A stretch of 64,000 nucleotides of DNA from Bradyrhizobium diazoefficiens (GTDB lineage Bacteria; Pseudomonadota; Alphaproteobacteria; Rhizobiales; Xanthobacteraceae), in NCBI RefSeq assembly GCF_016612535.1, contig NZ_JAENXS010000002.1:2542001-2606000 (forward strand), in the 5' to 3' direction. A model generated the notes under the pieces. The model saw only the letters and a program-made list of their open reading frames with translations. It was not told the origin of the DNA and searched no databases. The translations under genes were made by a program, and so were the position numbers. This document shows positions 55,541 to 64,000 of the stretch, one piece after another (within the stretch, counting starts at the first letter, position 1; every line of letters starts with the position of its first letter).

Positions 55541-57445
55541 TTACTGGCCGGACGCCTTGAGCAGCAGGTTCATGACCTCGCCTGACATCATCAGGCGGTC
55601 GCGGCCGGCGTCCTTGGCGGCATAGAGCGCTCGGTCGGCGGCCTCCACCAGCGACCCCGCACCCGCGGTGCGCTCGAAGGACGGCCGGCAGGCCGCGCCG
55701 CCAACCGAGACGGTGACGCATTTCCCCGCCGGACTGGAGACGTGAACGAGGCCTGCATCGTGGACGGCGCTGCGAATCCGCTCGCCGATCCGGGCGCAGC
55801 CGGCGGCATCGGTGTTCGGCAGCAGCATGGCGAACTCCTCGCCGCCGTAGCGGGCCGCGAGATCGCCGACCCGCTGCATCTCGGCGGCGATGATCTTGCC
55901 GACCACACGCAGGCAGGCGTCCCCCGCGGGATGGCCGTATTCGTCGTTGTAAGCCTTGAAGTGATCGACGTCGATCATCAGGAGGCCAAGGCTCGAGCGG
56001 TCGCGATAGGCGCGCGCCCATTCCTCGTCCAGCCGCTCGTCGAAGCGGCGTCGGTTGGCAAGCCCGGTGAGGCTGTCCTCGATCGCGAGCGTCTCCAGCC
56101 TGCTCTCGAGCTTCTTCTGCTCGGTGATGTCGCGCGAGATCGCGACCACCCCGTCGACATTGCCGTTGTCCTTGCGCGTCACGCGCATGGTCGATTCAAG
56201 CCAGACCTCGGATTTCTGCCGGTGCCCGTTGCGGTAGGTGACGCGCGCTTCGTCCATGTCGCCGCGCTTCATCGCGTCGACGATGGCCTGCACCTGCGGC
56301 CGGTCCTCCGGATGAATTCCGGCGAGCGCGTCCGTGCCGATCAGCTGGTTGGCGCGCCAGCCGACGACGCGGTTGGACGACGGCGAGACGTAGCGCAGCC
56401 GCTCGTCGAGCCCGATGCGGGTGACCATGTCGCTGGAGCCTTCCGCGAGCAGCCGGAAATGCGCCTCCTTCTCGATCAGCGCTGCCGCCATGCGCTGGCC
56501 GCGCTGCAACTGCCGCACCAGCACCGCGCCGATGACCGCGATCAGCATCACCAGCGCGAGCACGTAGAGCATGCGGGAGATCGCAGCAGCCCGCCACGGC
56601 GCCAGCAGTTCCTCCTTGTCGACCGTCGCGAGCAGGACGAGCGGATAGCGGCCGCTGCGCTTGAAGAAGCTGACGCGCTCGGCGCCGTCCAGCGGCGACT
56701 TGAAATGATGGGCGCCGCTCGGCAGCTGCAGGCTGGCATCGCGAAACAGAGGCGTGTCGGCGACGCTGCGGCCGACGAACTTCTCATTGTTCGGGTTGCG
56801 CGCGATGATCATGCCGTCGCCGTACATCAGCGTCACCGAGCTGTTCCGGCCGATCTCGAACTGCTCGTAGAAATGCGACAGATATCTGGAGCCGATGGCC
56901 GCGAGCACGACGCCGCCAAAGCTGCCGTCCGGCTTGTTGAAGCGGCGCGACAGGGTGATGACCCATTCGCCGTCGACGAGGCTCTTCACGGGGCGGCCGA
57001 CATAGGCCTTGCGCTCTGGCGAAAGCTGGTGGTGACGGAAGAAAGTGTCATCGCTGAGCGTCGAAGCGATCGTTCCGGGCGAGGTCAGCCAGTTGCCCTG
57101 GTCGTCGATGATGGCGAGGCTGTGGACCCGCTCCATCGCCTTCTTGCGCGCCTCCAGCAGGTTGCGCAGCTTTGCGATCGTGGCCGGACCGGCGCCGTCC
57201 ATCTCCAGCCGGCTGACGACGCCGACGACGCCGGAGTCGAGCAGGTCGAGGCTGTCCTCGGCATGCTGCGTCAGCGAGCGGGCGACGTTCGCCATTTCGG
57301 TTTCGGTGCCCTTGAGCACCGCATCCCGCGCGGCCCATTCACGCCAGCCGCTGACGCCGAGGATCGCCATGCAGGTGAGCACGACGAAAGCCGCCGCACG
57401 CAACGGCAAGCGACTCCATCCGGCTCTCTGTGAGGCGATGTTCAT
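55541..57445 (-). CDS. Diguanylate cyclase with Cache and PAS sensor domains
   Basis: 634-residue inner-membrane c-di-GMP synthase. N-terminal helix (LRAAAFVVLTCMAILGVSGW), periplasmic double-Cache domain (about 40-285), second helix (MLYVLALVMLIAVIGAVLV), PAS domain (about 325-440) and GGDEF domain (about 460-625). Active site GGEEF (near residue 534) is preceded five residues earlier by RVGD, an RxxD inhibitory site. Catalytically competent and product-inhibited. No partner gene adjacent. Confidence 0.93.
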   Translation of the reverse strand: MNIASQRAGWSRLPLRAAAFVVLTCMAILGVSGWREWAARDAVLKGTETEMANVARSLTQHAEDSLDLLDSGVVGVVSRLEMDGAGPATIAKLRNLLEARKKAMERVHSLAIIDDQGNWLTSPGTIASTLSDDTFFRHHQLSPERKAYVGRPVKSLVDGEWVITLSRRFNKPDGSFGGVVLAAIGSRYLSHFYEQFEIGRNSSVTLMYGDGMIIARNPNNEKFVGRSVADTPLFRDASLQLPSGAHHFKSPLDGAERVSFFKRSGRYPLVLLATVDKEELLAPWRAAAISRMLYVLALVMLIAVIGAVLVRQLQRGQRMAAALIEKEAHFRLLAEGSSDMVTRIGLDERLRYVSPSSNRVVGWRANQLIGTDALAGIHPEDRPQVQAIVDAMKRGDMDEARVTYRNGHRQKSEVWLESTMRVTRKDNGNVDGVVAISRDITEQKKLESRLETLAIEDSLTGLANRRRFDERLDEEWARAYRDRSSLGLLMIDVDHFKAYNDEYGHPAGDACLRVVGKIIAAEMQRVGDLAARYGGEEFAMLLPNTDAAGCARIGERIRSAVHDAGLVHVSSPAGKCVTVSVGGAACRPSFERTAGAGSLVEAADRALYAAKDAGRDRLMMSGEVMNLLLKASGQ

Positions 57446-57631
57446 CCGACAGAAATCTCCAATGATTGGAAACTCTGCCGCTTCTCTTATTGAACCCTGA
57501 AACGCGTGCCGGGATTCGCATTCATCTACGGGTTTTCCCGTACTCCTACGGACCGGGGTTTCCGCAGATCACTAACAAGGTCTTATTGAGCCTATCGGAA
57601 ACCGGCAGCCGGATCTCAGTCGAAGATCGCC

Positions 57632-58992
<1,361 letters not shown>

Positions 58993-59171
58993 AAAAATCC
59001 CGTCCCCTCAGGGGGCGGAAACGAAACCGCGAAAACAACCCCATGCACAGTAGGAATCATTGAAGGATTTCGTACTATGTGGGTTTAGCCCCTGCTGCGG
59101 CGACGTTTGACACGTCGGGCAAAACAGGCGCAGGATGGCATCATCCCGAAGATCGTAACTTCGCAGCTCGC

Positions 59172-60152
59172 CTAGCGCGGCCGGCTGCGCTCGATGATTG
59201 CGGCGGCGCCTTTGTCCAGCAGGTCCAGCCCTACGCTGCGACCGAGCTCACGTGGGTGATCGGCCGGGCCTTCGCGCGAGGCTTCGATGATGGTGTAGCC
59301 GGAGAGGTCGAGGACGGACGCCGTCAGCGACATCTGATCGCCGGCGATGGTCGAAAAACCCGCCACAGGCGAATTGCAATGGCCGTTCAGCACCCAGAGC
59401 ACTTCGCGCTCGGCATCGGCGCAGGCGTGCGCTGAGGGATCGTCGATCGACGACAGGATTTTTCGCGTTTGCCAGTCCTGCGCCGCGCATTCCACCGCGA
59501 CGATGCCCTGCCCCGCTGCCGGCAGCATTTCGGCTGCGGTGAACTCATAGCCGATGCGGCTGGACAGACCAACGCGATCGAGGCCCGAGCGCGCCATGAT
59601 CAACGCGTCGGCGGGCCCGACCGCGCCGCCGTCCGGAAGACGCTGCATCTCGCCATTGTCGAGTTTTCGCACGCGCGTGTCGGCGGCACCGCGGAAGTGA
59701 ATCACCTCCACGTCCGGAAACAGCCGCCGCGCATAGGCCGCGCGGCGCACGGCGTTGGTGCCGATTTTGAAACCCTTGCCGCGCGACTGGCGCAGTGCTT
59801 CCAGCGTGACGCCGTCGCGCAACACCAGCGCATCACCAGGCGGATCGCGCGAGAGCGTGGCGCCGATGACGAGACCCGGCGTGTCCTCGTTGCCCGGCAT
59901 GTCCTTGAGCGAATGCATCGCCGCCTGCAGCTCGCCCGCCAGCACGGCGGCTCGGATCTGCGCGACGAAGGCGCCGCCCTTGCCGCCATGCGGCAAGAGC
60001 TTGCTGGTCTGGTCGAGATCGCCCGTGGTGTCGAACTTGACGATTTCGACGTCGAGACCGGGCATGGCGGCGGTCAGGCGGCGTGCAATCTCTTCCGTCT
60101 GGGCCAGCGCCATCGCGCTCTTGCGGGTACCGATCTTGAACCGTGTAGCCAA
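59172..60152 (-). CDS. hemC: Hydroxymethylbilane synthase, divergent
   Basis: About 326 residues; TTG start at 60152 preferred for a GAGAGG site eight bases upstream (TTG at 60158 would place it too close). Makes the linear tetrapyrrole from porphobilinogen. Landmarks: FKIGTRKSAMALAQTEE, HSLKDMPG with the catalytic Asp, NAVRRAAYARRL with the Arg pair, and LNGHCNSPVAGF with the dipyrromethane cofactor Cys. The N-terminal motif has IGTRKSAMALAQ rather than the usual RGSPLALWQ, so it seems a divergent copy. Confidence 0.9.
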   Translation of the reverse strand: MATRFKIGTRKSAMALAQTEEIARRLTAAMPGLDVEIVKFDTTGDLDQTSKLLPHGGKGGAFVAQIRAAVLAGELQAAMHSLKDMPGNEDTPGLVIGATLSRDPPGDALVLRDGVTLEALRQSRGKGFKIGTNAVRRAAYARRLFPDVEVIHFRGAADTRVRKLDNGEMQRLPDGGAVGPADALIMARSGLDRVGLSSRIGYEFTAAEMLPAAGQGIVAVECAAQDWQTRKILSSIDDPSAHACADAEREVLWVLNGHCNSPVAGFSTIAGDQMSLTASVLDLSGYTIIEASREGPADHPRELGRSVGLDLLDKGAAAIIERSRPR

Positions 60153-60178
60153 GTCCAAATCCTCTCAAACACGCGAAT

Positions 60179-61804
60179 TTAGCGCGCATCCTCCAATATC
60201 ATGTCGGAGGCCTTCTCGGCGATCATGATGATCGGCGCGTTGGTGTTGCCCGAGACCAGATCCGGCATGATCGAACCGTCGACGACGCGAAGGCCTTCGA
60301 GCCCCCGCACCTTCAGCCGCTGGTCGACCACCGAAAGCGCGTCATTGCCCATACGACAGGTCGAGGTCGGATGGTAGATGGTGCTGCCGCGCTCGCGGCA
60401 ATAATCGAGCAGCTCGGCGTCCGTGGATACCTTCGCCCCGGGATCGTATTCGTCGACCACGAACGGCTTCATCGCCGGCGCGTTCAGGATCTTGCGCAGA
60501 ATCTTCAGGCCTTCGACGTTGGTGGTGCGGTCGGTCTCGGTCGACATGTAATTGATACGGATCTCCGGCGGCACGGTCGGGTCCGCGCTCCTGATGCGCA
60601 GGGAGCCGCGGCTCTCGGGCCGGAGCTGGCACACCGAGGCGGTGAAGCCGGAAAAATCATGCAGCTTCTCGCCCATCTTGTCCGTCGAGAACGGCAGGAA
60701 ATGCACCTGGATGTCCGGCGAGGCCAGCCGCGGATTGGTCTTGAAGAACGCGCCGGCGGTCCCGGCCGCGATCGTCAGCCAGCCTTTCCGGAACAGCGCA
60801 TAGCGCGCGCCGGCCATCGTGCGGCGGAGGGGATGGTTGACGGTGTCGTTCAGCGTGATCTTCTGCGAGCAGCGCATCACGATGCGGACCTGCATGTGGT
60901 CCTGCAGATCGTGGCCAACCCCTTGCGCGTCGAGCACGATTTCGATGCCATGCTTGCGCAGGAGGTCGGCAGGCCCGACGCCGGAGAGCTGAAGCAGCTG
61001 CGGCGAGTTGTAGGCGCCGCTCGACAGCACGATCTCCCTGCGCGCGCGGGCGCGGCGCACGTTCGCGCCTTGCCGGTATTCGACGCCGACCGCACGCCGG
61101 CCCTCGAACAGCACGCGCTGGCCGAGCGCCGAGGTTTCGACCTTGAGATTGCTGCGCGTCTTCGCGGGGCCGAGATAGGCCACCGCCGTGGAGGCGCGGC
61201 GGCCGTTGCGTGTCGTGGTCTGGAACAGGCCGACGCCTTCCTGCGTGGCACCGTTGAAATCGGGATTGTAGGGCAGACCGGTCTCGACCGCCGCGTCGAT
61301 AAAGGCTTTCGACAACGGATCGGTCACGACCATGTTGGAGACCGGCAGCGGCCCGCCGCTGCCGTGATATTGATCGGCACCACGGGTCTGGTTCTCGGCT
61401 TTCTTGAAATAGGGCAGCACGTCGTCATAACCCCAGCCGGCATTGCCGTGCTGGCGCCAGCGGTCGTAATCCTCGTGCTGGCCGCGAACATAGAGCAGAC
61501 CGTTGATCGAGCTCGATCCGCCCAGCGTTTTTCCACGCGGCTGGAACACTTGCCGTCCCTTCAATTCGGGCTCCGGCTCGGTCTGGTACATCCAGTTGAC
61601 GGTCTTTTCCTTGAACAGTTTTCCGTAGCCGAGCGGCACGTGGATCCAGATGTTGGAATCCTTGGGGCCCGCCTCTAACAGCAGCACGCTGTGCCTGCCG
61701 TTCGCCGACAGCCGGTTGGCGAGCACGCAGCCGGCGGAGCCGGCGCCGACGATGATGTAGTCGAACGCGGGATCTGTCGGTGCGAGGGCGGAATTTGCGT
61801 TCAT
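60179..61804 (-). CDS. GMC-family oxidoreductase (choline dehydrogenase-like)
   Basis: 541-residue FAD enzyme: N-terminal DYIIVGAGSAGCVLANRLS, GMC box GKTLGGSSSINGLLYVRGQ, and C-terminal GLRVVDGSIMPDLVSGNTNAPIIMIAEKASDMI with the catalytic His in STIYHPTSTCRMG. It oxidises an alcohol, possibly choline or another hydroxy compound; betB and betI are absent, so choline is not certain. Convergent orientation and short distance from hemC, whose start is 27 bases upstream of the GMC stop region. Confidence 0.92.
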   Translation of the reverse strand: MNANSALAPTDPAFDYIIVGAGSAGCVLANRLSANGRHSVLLLEAGPKDSNIWIHVPLGYGKLFKEKTVNWMYQTEPEPELKGRQVFQPRGKTLGGSSSINGLLYVRGQHEDYDRWRQHGNAGWGYDDVLPYFKKAENQTRGADQYHGSGGPLPVSNMVVTDPLSKAFIDAAVETGLPYNPDFNGATQEGVGLFQTTTRNGRRASTAVAYLGPAKTRSNLKVETSALGQRVLFEGRRAVGVEYRQGANVRRARARREIVLSSGAYNSPQLLQLSGVGPADLLRKHGIEIVLDAQGVGHDLQDHMQVRIVMRCSQKITLNDTVNHPLRRTMAGARYALFRKGWLTIAAGTAGAFFKTNPRLASPDIQVHFLPFSTDKMGEKLHDFSGFTASVCQLRPESRGSLRIRSADPTVPPEIRINYMSTETDRTTNVEGLKILRKILNAPAMKPFVVDEYDPGAKVSTDAELLDYCRERGSTIYHPTSTCRMGNDALSVVDQRLKVRGLEGLRVVDGSIMPDLVSGNTNAPIIMIAEKASDMILEDAR

Positions 61805-61879
61805 GCGCTACTGTTCTTCTCGTTGGTGTGGGCGTTTCCAGTCACTTCGAGCGTGCTAAATTCGATCCGCAGCGCGAGG

Positions 61880-62042
61880 TTCACCTCTCCCCGACGGGGA
61901 GAGGTCGGATTGCCCCTGGCGATGCGAAGCATCGTCCAGTAGCAATCCGGGTGAGGGGCTGCAACGGCGAGCGAGACCATAACCCCTCACCCGGATCGCG
62001 TCTCCGATGCGATCCGACTTCTCCCTACGGGAGAGGTGGTCG
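61880..62042. repeat. Palindromic intergenic repeat (family A), copy 2
   Basis: Left arm ACCTCTCCCCGACGGGGAGAGGTCGGAT; right arm ATCCGACTTCTCCCTACGGGAGAGGT, with an inner CCGGGTGAGGGG and CCCCTCACCCGG pair. The same layout as 4447-4584, in the gene-free interval between the GMC enzyme and TetR. Confidence 0.85.
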
Positions 62043-62083
62043 AGTTTGGCGTCAGCACCGCCCGCACAACTCATCCTAACCCA

Positions 62084-62674
62084 TCATTCCCGCACGCGCA
62101 GCGCCTCGACCAGCGACTTGAACGCACGGGCGTATTCCGCGCCCGCCCTTGCGATATCCGCGCGCCCGGCGCAGGCGACAGCGGCCTCCGTCACGGCGCC
62201 GAGCAGCAGCCGTGCCAGCGGCTCGACCGGCTGCTTTGCGATCAGGCCGGCCTCCATGGCAGCCGCAATCGCGCGTGGCAGCTTGCCGCCAAAGTGCTTG
62301 GCATCGATCTCGCGCCAGCGCTCCCACCCGAGCACGGCCGGGCCGTCGCGCAGGATGATCTGACCGGTCGGTCCTTTGGCGGTTGCGGCAAAATAATGCT
62401 GGGTGCCGGCGACCGTCGCGGCCAGCACGTCCTTCTCGGCCCGCGCGGTGCTGTCGATCTCGGCGACGAGGTCGCGCGAGACCAGGTCGAACACGGCCTC
62501 GAACACCGCCTCCTTGTTCCTAAAGTGATGATAGACCGCCCCCTTGGCGATGCCGGCGCCTTCCGCGATCTCGTCCATCGTCGTCGCGGCAAAGCCTTGC
62601 GTCCCGAACAGCCGGCGCGCCGCCGTCAGGATCGCCTCTGTCGTCGCCGCCCGCCGCTCCGCCTGCTTTGCCAT
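62084..62674 (-). CDS. TetR-family regulator
   Basis: 196 residues from MAKQAERRAATTEA (ATG at 62674). HTH: ARRLFGTQGFAATTMDEIAEGAGIAKGAVYHHFRNKEAVF, the TetR N-terminal hallmark; C-terminal ligand-binding helices follow. It is divergent from the SnoaL-like gene, with a clear palindromic operator near 62924-62951 between the two. Probably represses that gene and itself; the effector is unknown. Confidence 0.9.
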   Translation of the reverse strand: MAKQAERRAATTEAILTAARRLFGTQGFAATTMDEIAEGAGIAKGAVYHHFRNKEAVFEAVFDLVSRDLVAEIDSTARAEKDVLAATVAGTQHYFAATAKGPTGQIILRDGPAVLGWERWREIDAKHFGGKLPRAIAAAMEAGLIAKQPVEPLARLLLGAVTEAAVACAGRADIARAGAEYARAFKSLVEALRVRE

Positions 62675-62715
62675 GGCGTCCCTGTCTAGCGCAGATCTGG
62701 TCGCGGGCTCGCTCA

Positions 62716-62836
62716 ACCTCTCCCGCTTGCGGGGGAGGTCGGCGCGGAGCGCCGGGTGGGGGCTGTCTCCACACTGGGGTTCTCGATTGCGGAGACACCC
62801 CCACCCCAGCCCTCCCCCGCAAGCGGGAGAGGGAGC
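62716..62836. repeat. Palindromic intergenic repeat (family A), copy 3
   Basis: CTCTCCCGCTTGCGGGGGAGG (left) mirrors CCTCCCCCGCAAGCGGGAGAG (right), with inner CCGGGTGGGGGCTGTCTCC and GGAGACACCCCCACCC arms. Lies between TetR and its proposed operator. Confidence 0.85.
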
Positions 62837-62921
62837 CGACTTCCTTTGTGGTCGCGACCTTACCTATCTCATCATCGTCTAATCCAATTCGGCGGACGCA
62901 GCCAGTTGACTTTTCGACTGC

Positions 62922-62951
62922 TGGTCGGTATTTACCGACTAACAGTCGGTA
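62922..62951. promoter_or_regulatory. Overlapping palindromes, TetR operator
   Basis: GTCGGTA-TT-TACCGAC (62924-62939) overlaps ACCGACT-AAC-AGTCGGT (62934-62950), so three ACCGAC/GTCGGT half-sites sit in 27 bases, ending seven bases before a possible start of the SnoaL-like gene. The size and symmetry are typical of TetR operators. Confidence 0.7.
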
Positions 62952-62957
62952 TTCATC

Positions 62958-63335
62958 ATGAGGTACGCCATGCCGAGCCGTGACATCGTCGAAGCATTTG
63001 CGAAGCGCCTGGAGGACGGGGAGTTTGTCGAAGCGATCGAGCAGTACTATACGCCCGATGCCGCGACCTACGAGAACAACGCCGCGCCGATAGTCGGCCG
63101 CAACAAGCTCGTTGCCAAGGAGCGCGGCGTGCTGGCGGCCTTCAAAGAGGTCAAGGCCGTTCGCGTCGGGCCGAGCCTGATCGAGGGCGACCATGTCGCC
63201 ACCCGCTGGAGCTTCAGCTTCACCAATGCCGAGGGGGTCATTCGAACGTTGGACGAGATCGCGTGGCAGACCTGGCGGGACGACCAGCTGATCGAGGAGC
63301 GGTTCTATTACGATCCGAAGCAGCTGGGGCGGTAA
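62958..63335 (+). CDS. SnoaL/NTF2-like protein
   Basis: 125 residues from ATG 62958 (or MPSRD at 62970). RDIVEAFAKRLEDGEFVEAIEQYYTPDAATYENNAAPIVGRNKLVAKERGVLAAF and WQTWRDDQLIEERFYYDP are typical of the SnoaL-like cone that binds small aromatic or polyketide-like compounds, or has a cyclase/isomerase role. Regulated by the divergent TetR is likely. Function unknown. Confidence 0.85.
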   Translation: MRYAMPSRDIVEAFAKRLEDGEFVEAIEQYYTPDAATYENNAAPIVGRNKLVAKERGVLAAFKEVKAVRVGPSLIEGDHVATRWSFSFTNAEGVIRTLDEIAWQTWRDDQLIEERFYYDPKQLGR

Positions 63336-63480
63336 TTTAGCTGCCTCACAATCCGCTGAGTCACAACAGAGAATAGCCGGCGAGCCCATTCGCGCTTTCC
63401 GGTCCTGTACAACGTCCCGCTCTGAAGCTTGTCGTGGAACGCGGAACCCGGCAAGCTCTTGATCTCCGACTGGAGCGGAA

Positions 63481-64000
63481 ATGTCCTCGCCCGATGATAC
63501 AAATACAACCCCTGACGCAGCCCGCCGGCGGCGAAGGAAGGGCAGCACCCTGCTGCTGATCCTGGCGGTTGGTTTTGTTGTTTTTTGCGCCGCAGCGGGC
63601 GCCCTGTTTTATCTGTTGCGGCCCGCGACGCTCCAGATTGCCGTCGGGCCGGACGGAAGCGACGATCATAAGGTGATTCAGGCCGCCGCCGCGGCTTTCG
63701 CTGCCGAAAGCAGGACAGTGCGGCTGTCTGTGATCACCACCGGCGGTGCGGCCGAAGCTCTCGCACTGCTCGGTGCCGGCAAGGCACAGCTCGCGGTCGG
63801 TCGTGGCGATCTGGAGATGCCTGCCGATGCTCAGGTGGTCGCGGTCTTACGCAAGAACTTCGTCGTGCTCTGGTCGCCTTCCGGACGCGCGGGCAGGACC
63901 TCCAGGAAAAGGCCGGCGGCAATCAAGGAAATTTCCGATCTCGCCGGGCACAGGGTCGGCGTGATCGGTCGGACGCCGGCGAACGCCGCGTTGCTGCGGG
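63481..64000 (+). CDS. TAXI-family (TRAP-type) solute-binding protein, C-terminus beyond window edge
   Basis: Open from ATG 63481 to the right edge (173 codons). N-terminal basic stretch ARRRRRKGS, one membrane helix (LLLILAVGFVVFCAAAGALFYLL), then LQIAVGPDGSDDHKVIQAAAAAFAAES, and SDLAGHRVGVIGRTPANAALL, as in TAXI-type periplasmic binding proteins. The helix looks like an uncleaved anchor. Substrate unknown. Confidence 0.8.
   Translation, partial: MSSPDDTNTTPDAARRRRRKGSTLLLILAVGFVVFCAAAGALFYLLRPATLQIAVGPDGSDDHKVIQAAAAAFAAESRTVRLSVITTGGAAEALALLGAGKAQLAVGRGDLEMPADAQVVAVLRKNFVVLWSPSGRAGRTSRKRPAAIKEISDLAGHRVGVIGRTPANAALLR

Noticed and set aside
59040..59160. Possible small RNA or repeat between hemE and hemC
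   Set aside because: Contains a GACACGTCGGGCAAAAC stretch that resembles sequences seen between genes in related bacteria, but I cannot show structure or a second copy in this window.

Overview
The window looks like chromosome of a high-GC alphaproteobacterium in the Bradyrhizobium/Rhizobiales group. The reasons are a GlpSTPQV-type glycerol ABC operon, an ScfR-like regulator divergent from isocitrate lyase, many short conserved proteins typical of that group, and dense palindromic intergenic repeats. There are no rRNA, tRNA, phage or CRISPR loci. This is mostly core and housekeeping DNA with a few insertions, all read from sequence without database searches.

Layout. 1-3.1 kb: isocitrate lyase (cut by the left edge) and its divergent XRE-type regulator, with a TTGTAA array between them. 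3.1-4.4 kb: a decayed IS4-family element inside a palindromic repeat. 4.6-13.8 kb: mixed small genes, including a putative secreted HExxH metallopeptidase, a TPR protein, HtpX, an MltB-type lytic transglycosylase, a DUF1993 protein, an old-yellow-enzyme reductase and a second TPR protein. 13.9-24.2 kb (minus strand): glpR, glpD, glpS, glpT, glpP, glpQ, a DUF2160 membrane protein and glpV, with a HAD phosphatase upstream of glpR. A vapBC-type toxin-antitoxin pair sits between glpR and glpD. 24.3-31.4 kb: small proteins, then a fatty-acid beta-oxidation operon (acyl-CoA dehydrogenase, thiolase, hydratase/dehydrogenase, thioesterase).

31.7-37.5 kb: a flavin reductase bracketed by two copies of one repeat family, then an RND efflux operon (adaptor, pump, TetR). 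37.8-44.6 kb: a DUF2809 protein, a YcaQ-type DNA glycosylase, a Met-rich secreted protein, an OmpA-like protein, a PMT glycosyltransferase, and a translationally coupled FecR-domain/beta-barrel pair. 44.7-46.1 kb: an IS110-family element next to another palindromic repeat. 46.1-48.6 kb: two VOC proteins, a His-rich cupin, a CsbD protein and an FKBP isomerase. 48.7-54.4 kb: a three-subunit Tat-exported molybdenum aldehyde oxidoreductase (PaoABC type) and a gamma-glutamyltransferase. 54.6-64 kb: trhO, slyX, a Cache-PAS-GGDEF diguanylate cyclase, hemE, a divergent hemC, a GMC oxidoreductase, a TetR/SnoaL pair with a clear operator, and the start of a TAXI-type solute-binding protein cut by the right edge.

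The most interesting signals are: (i) the two Glp ATPases carry complementary degenerate motifs that fall in the same composite ATP site; (ii) the compact toxin-antitoxin insertion that splits glpR from its operon; (iii) the FecR/beta-barrel pair, which may be a surface or envelope system; (iv) the secreted HExxH protein; (v) at least six palindromic intergenic repeat families, two of which are occupied or abutted by insertion sequences.
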